DNA of 64,000 nucleotides from JANQSP01 sp965226095 (GCA_965226095.1 OZ245336.1:310001-374000), one strand, 5' to 3'. Positions 9,275 to 18,744 are shown, counted from the stretch's first letter. A program made the numbers and translations. The notes: generated from the letters alone by a model not told the origin.

Positions 9275-10204
9275 ATGAAAAAATACTTAGGATTACTTAG
9301 TATTTTCTTTATTTTTACTCATTGCTCTTTTTTTCAAAAAGATCCGGTTGTATTACAAATTAACTCTAAAACCTGGACAACCAAAGAATTTTCAAAACTC
9401 TTAGCTAAAAAAATTCTGTACTTTTCTATACAAGATGTACAAGATCAAAACACCTTAGATAAAATTAAAGATCGACTTATCGGTGATCTGATCGTGCAAG
9501 AAATTATTCAAAACTGGGCCAATAAAAACAATATAAAAGTATCTAAAAAAGAGTTAAATCAAGAAATACAAAAAATCATTCAACAATATCCAACACAAGA
9601 AGCCTTTTATTCCTATATAAAAACAATAAAGACAGAAAAAAAAGAGTGGCAGAATAGTATAAGAAGTAACTTGTTAAGTAAAAAAATAGTTCAACATATC
9701 AACAAAGATTCTACAGAACCTAACGAGAAAGAAATAGAAGAATTCTATAGAAAAAATCCTCTGTTATTTAAAAAACCTGCTGAGCTCCTCATTCGTCATT
9801 TCTTTCACACAAAAAAAGAAGTGGCAGAAAGAATAAAAAATCTATTAAATAAAAAAGAAAATTTCAAAACCTTAGTGGAACAATTTTCACAAACCCCCCA
9901 ACCTAATCAGTTACAGTGGATAAAAGAGGGTGATTTTTCAGTATTTGATCAAGTTTTCTCTTTGAAAAAGGGAGAAATCAGTTCTATTTTACCCAGCTCA
10001 CATGGCTACCATATCATAGAAGTCATTGAAAAAAAAAGGGCTGAAAACTTAAGTTTTGAACAAGTAAAGGAAAACATTATTAAAAAACTCAAAATAAAAA
10101 AGCAAAAAGCTGTTTTTAAAGACTGGCTGGACAAGCAAGGCAAAAAAGTGCATATTCTCAAAAATATAGAAATTTTAAAACAAATAAAGATCAAAACATT
10201 ATGA
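9275..10204 (+). CDS. peptidyl-prolyl cis-trans isomerase (PpiC/PrsA-like), second of three
   Basis: Exported folding catalyst. It has a signal peptide with a Cys at residue 17 (FTHC, an imperfect lipobox), a helical SurA_N-like part (about residues 60-165), then a clear parvulin domain (about residues 170-265): ELLIRHFFHTKKEVAERI, the LKKGEISSILPSSHGYHIIEV signature, and the closing helix. The His in SSHGYHII is a family hallmark. It lies nine bases after the previous gene and overlaps the next by four bases, so the three are co-expressed and probably serve outer-membrane protein assembly together. Lipid attachment is uncertain. Confidence 0.82.
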   Translation: MKKYLGLLSIFFIFTHCSFFQKDPVVLQINSKTWTTKEFSKLLAKKILYFSIQDVQDQNTLDKIKDRLIGDLIVQEIIQNWANKNNIKVSKKELNQEIQKIIQQYPTQEAFYSYIKTIKTEKKEWQNSIRSNLLSKKIVQHINKDSTEPNEKEIEEFYRKNPLLFKKPAELLIRHFFHTKKEVAERIKNLLNKKENFKTLVEQFSQTPQPNQLQWIKEGDFSVFDQVFSLKKGEISSILPSSHGYHIIEVIEKKRAENLSFEQVKENIIKKLKIKKQKAVFKDWLDKQGKKVHILKNIEILKQIKIKTL

Positions 10205-11148
10205 ATTTTTTATCCATTTTTATCACTTTTTATCTGTTGTGTTTTTGCTTCACAACAACCGGAAAAATAGTAGAAAAAACACTGGCTACTGTAAACGGAG
10301 AAATGATCACTCTTTTAGATCTAAAAGAAACACAGGAGAGAATAAAAAATGGCTTTATGGATCATTTTACAATATTCTCTCTTTTTAAAAAAAGAGAATT
10401 ATTAAAAGATAATAAAAAAATATTAAAATATCTTATATATGAAAAACTAATAGATAATGCTATCGACAAACAGGAAAACAAACTTGAAATAAATAATACA
10501 CAAATACAATCAGAAATAAAAAATGTAAGAAAACAAAGTGGATTAAGTCAAAAAGCATTTAGCAAACGATTAGTAAAAAATAATTTCACAGCGTCTTCCT
10601 ATAAAATCTTTCTAAAAAAAGAATTATTAAGAAAACAACTAATACAAATGAAAGTTATCGAAAAAGTACGAATTTCAGATCAGGATTTAAATGATTATGC
10701 CGTCAAAACACAAGGAAAAGCTTTGTTTAGTTCTTTTGAATATGAATTGGATTATCTTCTATTTCCTTTAACAAAAAATGGTCGTAAAGCAGCTGATGAA
10801 ACACATAAATTACTTCTTAAAGACACTGAATTGTTTGATAAGTGGAATATAAAAGGTACAGGAAAAGCTAAAAAAGAATCACTTGGAACAAAAACTTTAT
10901 CAGCCATCCACCCATCCATTCAAAATAATATAAAAGACCTTTCTATCGGTCAGTATTCAAAAGTCTTGTCTTTACCTACCGGGCACCACATATTTAAACT
11001 GATTTGGAAAGTCCCTATTATCACTAATAAAAATCAGAAAAAGAAACAAACAATTTTCTCCCAACTTTCCTTAAAACTCTTCAAACAGGAGTTACAAAAC
11101 TGGCTGAATAAAAAGCAGGAAAGTGCTTTTATTCAAAATCACTCATGA
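10201..11148 (+). CDS. SurA-like periplasmic chaperone, third of three
   Basis: The signal peptide (residues 1-20) is followed by the typical SurA opening, IVEKTLATVNGEMITLLDL (around residue 24), and the SurA_N helical domain with QSEIKNVRKQSGLSQKAF. A single weak parvulin-like region lies around residues 180-270 (SIGQYSKVLSLPTGHHIFKL). This is the best SurA candidate of the three. The stop overlaps the pdxA start (ATGA). Adjacency of surA and pdxA is known from many proteobacteria, which supports the call. The family guides unfolded beta-barrel proteins through the periplasm to the Bam complex. Confidence 0.8.
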   Translation: MNFLSIFITFYLLCFCFTTTGKIVEKTLATVNGEMITLLDLKETQERIKNGFMDHFTIFSLFKKRELLKDNKKILKYLIYEKLIDNAIDKQENKLEINNTQIQSEIKNVRKQSGLSQKAFSKRLVKNNFTASSYKIFLKKELLRKQLIQMKVIEKVRISDQDLNDYAVKTQGKALFSSFEYELDYLLFPLTKNGRKAADETHKLLLKDTELFDKWNIKGTGKAKKESLGTKTLSAIHPSIQNNIKDLSIGQYSKVLSLPTGHHIFKLIWKVPIITNKNQKKKQTIFSQLSLKLFKQELQNWLNKKQESAFIQNHS

Positions 11149-12092
11149 TCAAACAGGTTCACATTACCACTGGTGACAGAGATGGCATTGGATTGGAAAT
11201 AGCTTTAAAAGCTTTAAAAAATATTGGACCTGTAAAAAATATTCAGTTTATTTTATGGCAAGAAGAAAATTCTTTATTGAAAGTCAATAATTATTTAACA
11301 GATAAATTTAAAATTATTTCAATAAATAATTTTAAAGATGTAAATAAAATTGAAAAAAATTCAAATACATTAATAAATATTACTTCTTCGTTAAAACCTA
11401 CTGAATGGGTTGTACAAGCAGCAAAACATTGTTTTTTGGAAAAAAAAACTACAGCCCTAGTCACAGGACCTCTATCCAAAACACAAATGCAAAAAGACGG
11501 CTTTACTGAAAAAGGCCATACAGAACTGTTGAAAAAACTCTCTAATATTCAGCAGGTATTTATGGTTTTCCTGGGTGATTCTTTTAATGTTGCCTTACTG
11601 ACAGGTCATATTCCTTTAAAAGAAATCTCTCTCGATGAAAAAACTTTAGACACTTGTTTGCAATATTGCCATACATTTGTAAAAGATACCGTTTCTTCTA
11701 AAGAAAAAATTAAACCATTAGGCTTACTTGGTTTTAATCCCCATTCTGGTGAAGAAGGTTTAATAGGAAACGAAGAATTTTTATTTAAAAACATCTTATC
11801 GAAGTGGAGGGGGAAAGTAGAAGGGCCTTTAGTTCCTGATGTAGCTTTTTTAAAAACAAACTGGAAGAAATATTCAATGTACGTGTGTTTATATCACGAC
11901 CAAGCCTTAATTCCTTTTAAAATGATACATGAAAAAAAAAGTCTACAATTTAGTCTCGGACTTCCTTTTATCCGTACAAGTGTAAGTCATGGCACTGCAA
12001 AAGATATTTTTGCAGAAAATAAAGCAGACCCTACATCCATGATATATGCTTTAAATTGGACTGTAAAAAATCTAACCATAAAAGAAAATTAA
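11145..12092 (+). CDS. pdxA: 4-hydroxythreonine-4-phosphate dehydrogenase
   Basis: NAD-dependent oxidation step in the DXP-dependent pathway to pyridoxal 5'-phosphate. The 315 residues carry the three metal-binding histidines: in TGHIPLKE (His155), YHDQALIP, and SVSHGTAKDIF. VTGPLSKTQMQKDGF, KGHTELL and GFNPHSGEEG are also typical. The opening TTGDRDGIGLE departs from the usual TxGDPxGIGPE at two positions. The start overlaps the preceding SurA-like gene by four bases, and its stop overlaps the convergent atpE by four. The cell therefore seems able to make its own vitamin B6 if the rest of the pathway exists. Confidence 0.93.
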   Translation: MIKQVHITTGDRDGIGLEIALKALKNIGPVKNIQFILWQEENSLLKVNNYLTDKFKIISINNFKDVNKIEKNSNTLINITSSLKPTEWVVQAAKHCFLEKKTTALVTGPLSKTQMQKDGFTEKGHTELLKKLSNIQQVFMVFLGDSFNVALLTGHIPLKEISLDEKTLDTCLQYCHTFVKDTVSSKEKIKPLGLLGFNPHSGEEGLIGNEEFLFKNILSKWRGKVEGPLVPDVAFLKTNWKKYSMYVCLYHDQALIPFKMIHEKKSLQFSLGLPFIRTSVSHGTAKDIFAENKADPTSMIYALNWTVKNLTIKEN

Positions 12093-12424
12093 ATTTTACC
12101 GATTAAAATCATAGATACAGCAAATGAAAAAATCACAAAAGATTCAATCAAAGCCAATACAATAATCATTGGAATAAACATGATTTTTTGCGCTTGTGGG
12201 TTTCGAGCTACTCCTTCCATTGCCGCCGCTCCCACACGACCTTGTCCTAAAGCACCGCCGAGAGCAGCAATAGAAATAGCCAAACCTGCACCTAAAGCAT
12301 AGTACCCTTTAACAGTTGAATCAGCAGAATCAACAACTTCCGCCTCTGCCCAAACGATAGTTGGCAAAAAATACAAAACTATCAAACTTAGTGATACATA
12401 AATTTTTTGAAAAAAAGATTTCAT
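12089..12424 (-). CDS. atpE: F-type ATP synthase subunit c, with N-terminal signal peptide
   Basis: Forms the membrane rotor ring of ATP synthase. The 111 residues are longer than the usual 75-85 because a cleavable signal-like segment (about residues 1-26, ending VWA) precedes the hairpin. Helix 1 is the glycine-rich GAGLAISIAALGGALGQG, the polar loop is ARNPQ, and helix 2 contains the ion-carrying Glu94 in ALIESFVIF. Gln61 and Ser95 match part of the sodium-ring pattern, but the Thr and Tyr that normally complete it are Phe here, so protons are the likelier ion. It is separated from atpB by 17 kb and from the F1 genes by 43 kb, with its own promoter. Confidence 0.95.
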   Translation of the reverse strand: MKSFFQKIYVSLSLIVLYFLPTIVWAEAEVVDSADSTVKGYYALGAGLAISIAALGGALGQGRVGAAAMEGVARNPQAQKIMFIPMIIVLALIESFVIFSFAVSMILIGKI

Positions 12425-12483
12425 TTTTTATCCCCCTTAATGAAATATTATTTAAATTTTAAACTTTAAAAAATCAAATCAGA

Positions 12484-12512
12484 AATATAAACAGATTTAT
12501 TAAAAGGATCAA
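12484..12512 (-). promoter_or_regulatory. predicted sigma-70-type promoter of atpE
   Basis: On the minus strand, TTGATC (12507-12512) and TATATT (12484-12489) are separated by 17 bases and lie about 60 bases before the atpE start, which itself has a strong AAGGGGG ribosome site. Spacing and both hexamers are close to consensus. It explains how the isolated atpE gene is expressed. No experimental support. Confidence 0.6.
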
Positions 12513-12550
12513 TAGAAAAGAGTCTTGAGTATTTTTGCACTGCAGTAAAT

Positions 12551-14785
12551 TTAGTGAAAAGTCTTTTGACAAGAACTACCCTCTCCATCTGCTCCCCTTA
12601 AGACCAGCCGTGCTACCTGCCTGAAACCATTACTTATATCTGACAGAGAAAGCTCTTTAATTTTCTGAATGACTTTCTTTTCTAAGTTCACATGCTCCAA
12701 AGAATATAAGGCCGTTCTTCTTACCTCTTCCTCTTCCTGAGAATCTAAAGCTACATTTATAATACCTTCTATCGTTTCTTGTGCAAGGTTCTCTCTGTTC
12801 TGACGTAACCAATTAAAAGCTCCTGTTCTTGCTGACAAAAGCATAGTTTCACTCTGTCCTAGAGTTAGTACCAATTGCTGTTTAACATAAGATCTTATTA
12901 TTTCTTCTTTAAAAGGTTTTGTTTTATCTTCTTTAAAATTGTCTTCGAGATAATTATTCGTTACAGATTCAACAATATCATCGATCATTATTACAAGATC
13001 ATTATTTTTATCCATTTCACTTCTTATCTTTACTGCATCTGATATTCTTTTCGTTATTACTTTTATATCCCAATTTGTATTACTTGATCCAATAACTTCT
13101 TGTAATCGATGAGTAACCTCCTTGGTTAAGTTCATCCCTTCTAAAGCAGTTATAGCCTGTTCCCTTAAATTGTCCGATTCCTCTTTTCCTATCACTACAT
13201 TAATAATTCTATTTAAAATTTCTGTGTCAAGTTCATCCCCTCCACTCATCTGACGAATATTATCAAATGCTGCCATTCTTTGTTGTGAACTTCTTCTCCT
13301 ATCTGTAGATACATTTAATAAACTCCTTATTTTTTTAGAATATACTTCACTAAGCCTACCTTCTAACCAATCTGCAATAGAAGTTTCAAAAGATTTACCA
13401 AATATTTCTTCAGCAGATTTATTTTGATTCATTTTTATCTGTATCTCTATTCTTCTTATTAAAATATTTACAATTTTCCTACCTTCTTGATTGTTTTCTG
13501 TACTTAACAAATCCATTTTTATCTTATTAAAGGTAGATCTATCCAATTCCACTCGCTCTAAATTAGCTAAAGCCATAGTACGAACCTCACTAGGCTCACT
13601 GAGATCCATTGCTATATTAATAATGCTGTTTATTTGCTCCCGGGTGAATCTTTCTACAGAACTATTTTTATATATCCATGTAAAAGCACTTATTCTAAGA
13701 AGAAATCCCAACTTTTTATTTTCTCCTATCTTTAAAACTAAAAACGCGAAAATCTTTTCTTTTATCTTCTTTCGTTGCTGCTCAGTAATTGAGTCCCAAA
13801 TATTCCTGTTTTCACTAATCCATTCTGTTAATGGTTGTTCAATGGAAATTTCAAATTCTTTATAAAATTGCTGACTAATATTAAAATTATAATATACCTT
13901 TTCTCTAACCTCAGCTATGTTCATTAACCATAGAGCAGCTTGCCTTATCTCTTCTACTGTTTCTGAATTATCAGCAGATAACTTTCGTATTTGTTCAACC
14001 ATATCCACATTAAGATCCGCTTCGGCTAGAGCATATAAAGAAAATTCCCTGATTTGATTTAATTCTTCTGCATTCATCGATATTTGCAATATTTTATTTA
14101 TTGTTTCAGGATTAAAATCTCTACTTAGTTTATCTTTATATATTCTACTTAATGCCGCTACCCTAAGAGGTCTATCCATTTTTTTATCTATTGCTATTGA
14201 TACTACAATTTCTCTTATAATATTTGAAACAACTTCTTGTTTTTGAGTTTCACTCAATCTCCCAGTTGTTACTTGTTCTCGTATATCTCTTAAAAAAAGA
14301 CGGTTGAAGACATTATCAAATATTGCCTTCATATCTATTTTTATTTTTTCTGATTGCCGCATAGAAGGTTTACTTAACCAATTTGCTGCTTGTCGAATGC
14401 GCCAATTACTATCATCTGCCTTTACTAAAGACCGTGTTTTCTGCAAATCAACCAAAGATAAATCAGCATGCTCCAAAGAATAAATTGCCGCTACTCGCAC
14501 TCTGTCCTGTTCAGTAAAATTCATAGCAATTGTCATTATATGATCAATCACTTCTGGCTTAAAAGTTCTGTCAAAACTTCTTTGATGGATACTATTTAAA
14601 GCTGTTATCCTTTTTTCAGGTTCTACAGTTTGATCAATAGCTATTTCAATATTGGATTTATGTTTTGATTGAACAATCTTCTTCTGTTTGGATTCTGAGT
14701 TTTCTACATCATTAGAATCATTATTTGCCACCACCCATTTAGAGAAACTAATAACAATCAATATACTGAAAAAAAACTTATACAT
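12551..14785 (-). CDS. secreted HEAT-repeat protein with five tandem ~145-residue modules
   Basis: Function unknown. A signal peptide (residues 1-20, ending VVA) is followed by an Asn/Asp/Lys-rich linker, then five copies of one alpha-helical module at about residues 58-137, 207-287, 362-442, 502-582 and 650-729. Each module shows the sequence (aA)(f)(xx)I(y/R)...(e)(T/I)I..II.(v/i)(A/S)M/L.....E...R..AL..LE...L, then a basic helix ending in R(Q)A..(w)L, the pattern of paired HEAT helices. Linkers of 65-70 residues between modules are also helical. The protein is 744 residues and predicted to be periplasmic or released. It sits alone between atpE and mfd. HEAT solenoids usually bind other proteins; any role in contact with another cell is speculation. 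Confidence 0.75.
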   Translation of the reverse strand: MYKFFFSILIVISFSKWVVANNDSNDVENSESKQKKIVQSKHKSNIEIAIDQTVEPEKRITALNSIHQRSFDRTFKPEVIDHIMTIAMNFTEQDRVRVAAIYSLEHADLSLVDLQKTRSLVKADDSNWRIRQAANWLSKPSMRQSEKIKIDMKAIFDNVFNRLFLRDIREQVTTGRLSETQKQEVVSNIIREIVVSIAIDKKMDRPLRVAALSRIYKDKLSRDFNPETINKILQISMNAEELNQIREFSLYALAEADLNVDMVEQIRKLSADNSETVEEIRQAALWLMNIAEVREKVYYNFNISQQFYKEFEISIEQPLTEWISENRNIWDSITEQQRKKIKEKIFAFLVLKIGENKKLGFLLRISAFTWIYKNSSVERFTREQINSIINIAMDLSEPSEVRTMALANLERVELDRSTFNKIKMDLLSTENNQEGRKIVNILIRRIEIQIKMNQNKSAEEIFGKSFETSIADWLEGRLSEVYSKKIRSLLNVSTDRRRSSQQRMAAFDNIRQMSGGDELDTEILNRIINVVIGKEESDNLREQAITALEGMNLTKEVTHRLQEVIGSSNTNWDIKVITKRISDAVKIRSEMDKNNDLVIMIDDIVESVTNNYLEDNFKEDKTKPFKEEIIRSYVKQQLVLTLGQSETMLLSARTGAFNWLRQNRENLAQETIEGIINVALDSQEEEEVRRTALYSLEHVNLEKKVIQKIKELSLSDISNGFRQVARLVLRGADGEGSSCQKTFH

Positions 14786-14860
14786 TATAATACTCTGCTT
14801 ATATCTCTCATTTCTTTATTACTACGATTCTCAATAAAAACCAATAGATCATCATGCTTT

Positions 14861-14892
14861 TGTAAATTTTATATTATAGTATAAAATTTACA
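14861..14892. repeat. perfect AT-rich palindrome (13-bp arms, 6-base centre)
   Basis: TGTAAATTTTATA at 14861-14873 is matched exactly by its reverse complement at 14880-14892, with TTATAG between. It lies in the 212-base gap between mfd and the HEAT-repeat gene, about 75 bases before the latter's start, so it could be a regulator site or an AT-only hairpin. There is no GC-rich stem followed by Ts as expected for a normal terminator. Confidence 0.7.
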
Positions 14893-14998
14893 TTTCTACC
14901 TATAGATAATCACTTAATTAAAAAACATTCTTACAAGGAATTGAAAAGATGAATTTATTCTTTTTTAGTTTGTCTTGTAATTTATTGAAGCTATCTTT

Positions 14999-17900
14999 TT
15001 ATTCTTCTTTTATTTTAAACTCTTTCAGTAAATCTAAAATTTTTTGTAAATCTTCTTCTTCCATCGGAAAACGGAATGTATTTTTAGTTTGAGCTTCACA
15101 TATACCTTTTTCCATCCAAGTCAATAAATCAGAAACCTGTAAAGGTGTAGTGTCTGCAAAATTTATATATACCCAGGGTTTTTTATAAGACAATTCCCTA
15201 ACATGCCACTTCTTAGCTAAAATCCGAATTTGACTTATTAAAACAAAGTTCAGTGCTTCTTCAGGTAAGGAACCTGCAAAATTTTCCAATTCAAAAACCA
15301 ATTTATTAAGTTCTTCTTTATTTTCCACAACTGAGAATTTTTTATAAAAAATCAATCGAGTTTTTTCATGAGGAATATAATCTTTCGGCAAATACGCAGG
15401 TTTTTTAAACTGTATGTCTGGCTCCAACATTGAATATCTTTTTTCCCCTTTCGCAGCAGACAAATTTTCCTGTAAAAGTTCAAAGTACATCTCAAAACCC
15501 AGATCCTTTAAAAACCCAGATTGCTCAGCTCCCATTAAATCACCAGCTCCACGCATCTCCAAATCATATCGAGCAATAGCCAAACCTGCTCCTGGTTGAT
15601 TGTTTTCCTGAATAATACGCAATCGCCCTTTAGCCTGCTCAGTAAGATTTCTATTTGATTTAACGAGTAAGTAACAAACACTTTGTCTGTCCGACCGACC
15701 AATTCGACCTCTTAATTGATGCAACTGAGACAAACCAAATTCATCAGAATTATTAATAAATAATGTCCCTGCCATAGGAAAATCCATACCGGATTCCACA
15801 ATCGTTGTGCAAATAAGCACATCAAATTTTCGATAGAAAAAATCTAAAACAATATTTTTTTGTAAAGTTTTCATTTTTCCATGAGCCACTCGAATACGAG
15901 CCGAAGGAACAATTTGCTTTAATTGATCTTCCATTTTATAAATATCAGAAATACGATTATGTATAAAAATCACCTGCCCTTGACGACTAAGCTCTTTTAA
16001 AATTGCTTCCCTTATCAAGTCTGCATTATAAATATTTATAAAAGTTTTTATCGATTTTCTGTTTAATGGAGGCGTATTGATTAAACTAATATTTCTTAAG
16101 CCGCTTAAACTCATACTAAGAGATCGTGGAATAGGAGTGGCAGAAAGAGAGATAGTATCCAGAGAAGTTTGCCATTTTTTAAATTTTTCTTTACTTCTTA
16201 CACCAAACAAATGTTCTTCATCAATAACCAGAAGTCCTAATTTTTTAAAATAAACTTCCTTACCTAAAGCTTTATGAGTGCCAATTAAAATATCTATTGT
16301 ACCAGATTTTATCCCATCTAAAGTTTCTGTTTTTTCTTTCTTGGCAGTAAACCGATTAAGTAAACTGATCTTTATTGCCTGATTTTTAAATCGTTCTTTA
16401 AATCTTTCAAAATGTTGAAAACTCAAAAGAGTAGTAGGAGCCAATACACAAGCTTGAAACCCATCCTCTATTACTTTAAAACAAGCTCTAATGGCTACTT
16501 CTGTCTTTCCATAACCTACATCTCCACAAATCAAACGATCACAAGGAGAAGTTTTCTTTGTTAAGTCTTCTAAAACTTCATAAATAGCTTTTCTCTGATC
16601 CGGTGTTTCTATAAAGGGAAATTCCGCCTCAAATTGTTTAAAAGTTTCCTTTGGAGGTGAAAAAGGATCTCTTTGTATTGTATTTCGTTGACTGTAGAGT
16701 TTTAGCAATTCTGTTGTCATCTCTTTTAAACGTTTTTTAACTCTTTCACGAGTTTTAAGCCATCGTTCTCCTCCTAATTTATCCAAAAACTCACTACTTA
16801 AAGAGCCAATATACTTTTGCACCTGATGAAGAGCATAAACAGGGACATAAAGAAGATCCCCTCCCTTATATTTTAATATCAAAAATTCCTGTTGATTTTT
16901 TCCAAACTGCAAAATTTCCAATTTTTGAAACTGCCCAATTCCATATTGCTTATGAACTACTGAATCACCAGGAATCAATTCTGCAAAATTAAAATGACCT
17001 GGTTGTTTATCTTCTACAAAAGCTGGACTGATTTTTTGAGTTATTACAGGAATATTTCTTAAAAAATAAAATCTCCCCTCTTCTGTTAGAATTTGCAAAC
17101 TTTCAGAAAGAGGACGGTTAATAATATGTAAAGCTTGCAGATTAGTTCTTTGTTCCTGTTGCATCACAGACCATAAATCCTCTGATTTAAGTCTCAAACC
17201 TATAGCCTCCATTTCCAACATCAGGGCTTTTTTATCCTCTTTAGATTCAGAAGAAATAAACACAAAACCTTTTTTTCTTTGTTCTTTGATTTTTTCCAAT
17301 CGACTTGCACCTTTAAAAAAATGTGGTGGAAAACGAAGACAGGAAAAAGACAATCTATTTTTTTTCCATTCCTCGGTTATTGTTAAATTTTCCAAGGAAG
17401 AATAAAAAGAGTTATTAAATATGAGGAATCGCGATTTATCTATAACAGTTTTTTCTATGAGCTGTTTATCTTGTAAATCACTCAAAAACCATAATAAAGG
17501 AGTTTGCTTAAAATAATCCAATTTAGAAACACTTTTTTTGGAAGATCCACAAGAAGAAAAAGGCAGAATAACAAGTTCATTAATAGTGTTTTTACTAATC
17601 TGTGTAATTGGATCCAACTCTTTTATCTGTCCCACTTCCCAACCCATAAGTTCCAAGCGCACAGGTTTATCCCTAGATGGTGAAAACAGATCCAGTATCA
17701 TGCCTCTGAGAGAAAATTCACCCATCAATTCCACTCTCTCTCTTTCTTGCCATCCTAAGCCTTGAAGTTGTTGAAAAAAATCCGATGATAAAATTGTCCC
17801 TTCTTTTATAGATATAAATTGTTTTTTAAACTCCATGGGACTTCTTGTTTTATGCATTAAGTTTGAAAAATCTGTCATGAAAACATCTGAAGAATGAGTT

Positions 17901-18196
17901 AATAACGCCTTATACAGCCACTTCGACTGTAAAGCTTCTGTTTGTAAAGAAAGATTTAATTCCTTCGGGTTATTTGAACCTATGTCTTCCATAAAGTAAA
18001 TTTGCTGATGTTGCTCAAAAAACAGTAGATTTTGTTGAATCTGCTTTAAAAGGTTTTGTTGATGCGAAATAAGAATATGAGGACCAAAATCCTCCCAACG
18101 ATGTAATAACCAAGCAATAAAAACCGGTAAAACCTGAGCATCAATATTTAAGGCCTGGCCTGGCTTTAAATTTTCCAGTAAAGTTTTGTCATTCAT
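14999..18196 (-). CDS. mfd: transcription-repair coupling factor Mfd
   Basis: Removes RNA polymerase stalled at DNA damage and recruits UvrA. From the chosen start (MNDKTLL) there are 1065 residues: UvrB-like N-terminal domains, the RNA-polymerase-interacting domain (GDSVVHKQYGIGQFQKLEIL, about residue 405), then the SF2 translocase with GDVGYGKTEVA (Walker A), DEEH, LSATPIPRSLSMSL and QLRGRIGRS. A C-terminal TRCF domain follows. The frame extends 12 codons further to 18232, but a ribosome site (AGGAAG) precedes the 18196 ATG and the predicted promoter lies across the longer start. It is slightly shorter than E. coli Mfd (1148). Confidence 0.95.
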   Translation of the reverse strand: MNDKTLLENLKPGQALNIDAQVLPVFIAWLLHRWEDFGPHILISHQQNLLKQIQQNLLFFEQHQQIYFMEDIGSNNPKELNLSLQTEALQSKWLYKALLTHSSDVFMTDFSNLMHKTRSPMEFKKQFISIKEGTILSSDFFQQLQGLGWQERERVELMGEFSLRGMILDLFSPSRDKPVRLELMGWEVGQIKELDPITQISKNTINELVILPFSSCGSSKKSVSKLDYFKQTPLLWFLSDLQDKQLIEKTVIDKSRFLIFNNSFYSSLENLTITEEWKKNRLSFSCLRFPPHFFKGASRLEKIKEQRKKGFVFISSESKEDKKALMLEMEAIGLRLKSEDLWSVMQQEQRTNLQALHIINRPLSESLQILTEEGRFYFLRNIPVITQKISPAFVEDKQPGHFNFAELIPGDSVVHKQYGIGQFQKLEILQFGKNQQEFLILKYKGGDLLYVPVYALHQVQKYIGSLSSEFLDKLGGERWLKTRERVKKRLKEMTTELLKLYSQRNTIQRDPFSPPKETFKQFEAEFPFIETPDQRKAIYEVLEDLTKKTSPCDRLICGDVGYGKTEVAIRACFKVIEDGFQACVLAPTTLLSFQHFERFKERFKNQAIKISLLNRFTAKKEKTETLDGIKSGTIDILIGTHKALGKEVYFKKLGLLVIDEEHLFGVRSKEKFKKWQTSLDTISLSATPIPRSLSMSLSGLRNISLINTPPLNRKSIKTFINIYNADLIREAILKELSRQGQVIFIHNRISDIYKMEDQLKQIVPSARIRVAHGKMKTLQKNIVLDFFYRKFDVLICTTIVESGMDFPMAGTLFINNSDEFGLSQLHQLRGRIGRSDRQSVCYLLVKSNRNLTEQAKGRLRIIQENNQPGAGLAIARYDLEMRGAGDLMGAEQSGFLKDLGFEMYFELLQENLSAAKGEKRYSMLEPDIQFKKPAYLPKDYIPHEKTRLIFYKKFSVVENKEELNKLVFELENFAGSLPEEALNFVLISQIRILAKKWHVRELSYKKPWVYINFADTTPLQVSDLLTWMEKGICEAQTKNTFRFPMEEEDLQKILDLLKEFKIKEE

Positions 18197-18213
18197 ATTT
18201 GATATTCTTCCTA

Positions 18214-18240
18214 AGCATAAAAAAATTTTCAAGGTGTCAA
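18214..18240 (-). promoter_or_regulatory. possible mfd promoter
   Basis: On the minus strand TTGACA (18235-18240) is followed after 15 bases by TATGCT (18214-18219). The -35 is perfect; the spacing is short and the -10 imperfect. If used, the transcript would begin just before the ribosome site of the 18196 start, which argues against the longer mfd reading frame. Confidence 0.4.
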
Positions 18241-18347
18241 GTTCATAAAAAATTATATCTTGCTGATCCCTTATGAAAAAGGTAAAGATAATTTATGCCT
18301 CAAATAACACACATAATGCAAATCAAACCATTATATGGAGATAAAAA

Positions 18348-18731
18348 ATGGATTCTCTAGTACCTGTTTTTGTATGCGCAATAATTGTGATTACTTTTGG
18401 TGTCTTATTACTATCCATAGCCCGTTTTATCAGTTTAAAAGTTTCTCGTCCCAAACCTTTGACAAAAGCTAAAAGCCTGCCTTACGAGTGTGGACTTGAA
18501 GGAGAAGAAAAAACAGATAGCCGTGTGCCAATACAGTTTTATTTAACTGCGATTTTATTTATCTTATTTGATATTGAAATTATTTTTCTTTACCCTTGGG
18601 CCTTGAGTTTTAATGATTTTATTGAAGACGGAAAAGCTGTTCCTGTCTTACTAGCTATGATTTTATTCCTGGCTATTTTTATTTATGGCTTATTTTGGGA
18701 AATAAAATCCAATGCTTTAAAATGGAAATAA
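18348..18731 (+). CDS. nuoA: NADH-quinone oxidoreductase subunit A
   Basis: Small membrane subunit of complex I near the quinone-binding junction. The 127 residues have three membrane helices and the family signature: LPYECGLEG in the loop after helix 1, then RVPIQFYLTAILFILFDIEIIFLYPWAL. A GGAG ribosome site precedes the ATG. It heads nuoA-H-J-K-L-M-N; the usual next genes nuoB-C-D-E-F-G are absent and nuoH follows after 13 bases. Confidence 0.95.
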   Translation: MDSLVPVFVCAIIVITFGVLLLSIARFISLKVSRPKPLTKAKSLPYECGLEGEEKTDSRVPIQFYLTAILFILFDIEIIFLYPWALSFNDFIEDGKAVPVLLAMILFLAIFIYGLFWEIKSNALKWK

Positions 18732-18744
18732 TTAGGAATTAATA

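Noticed and set aside
12089..12424. Sodium-dependent ATP synthase, from Gln61 and Ser95 in subunit c
   Set aside because: Two of the usual ligand residues (Thr and Tyr) are Phe, and Gln plus Glu-Ser also occur in proton-type rings.
13491..13865. Plus-strand 124-codon frame inside the HEAT-protein gene
   Set aside because: It lies wholly within a long gene with clear protein repeats, has no ribosome site, and no recognisable domain.
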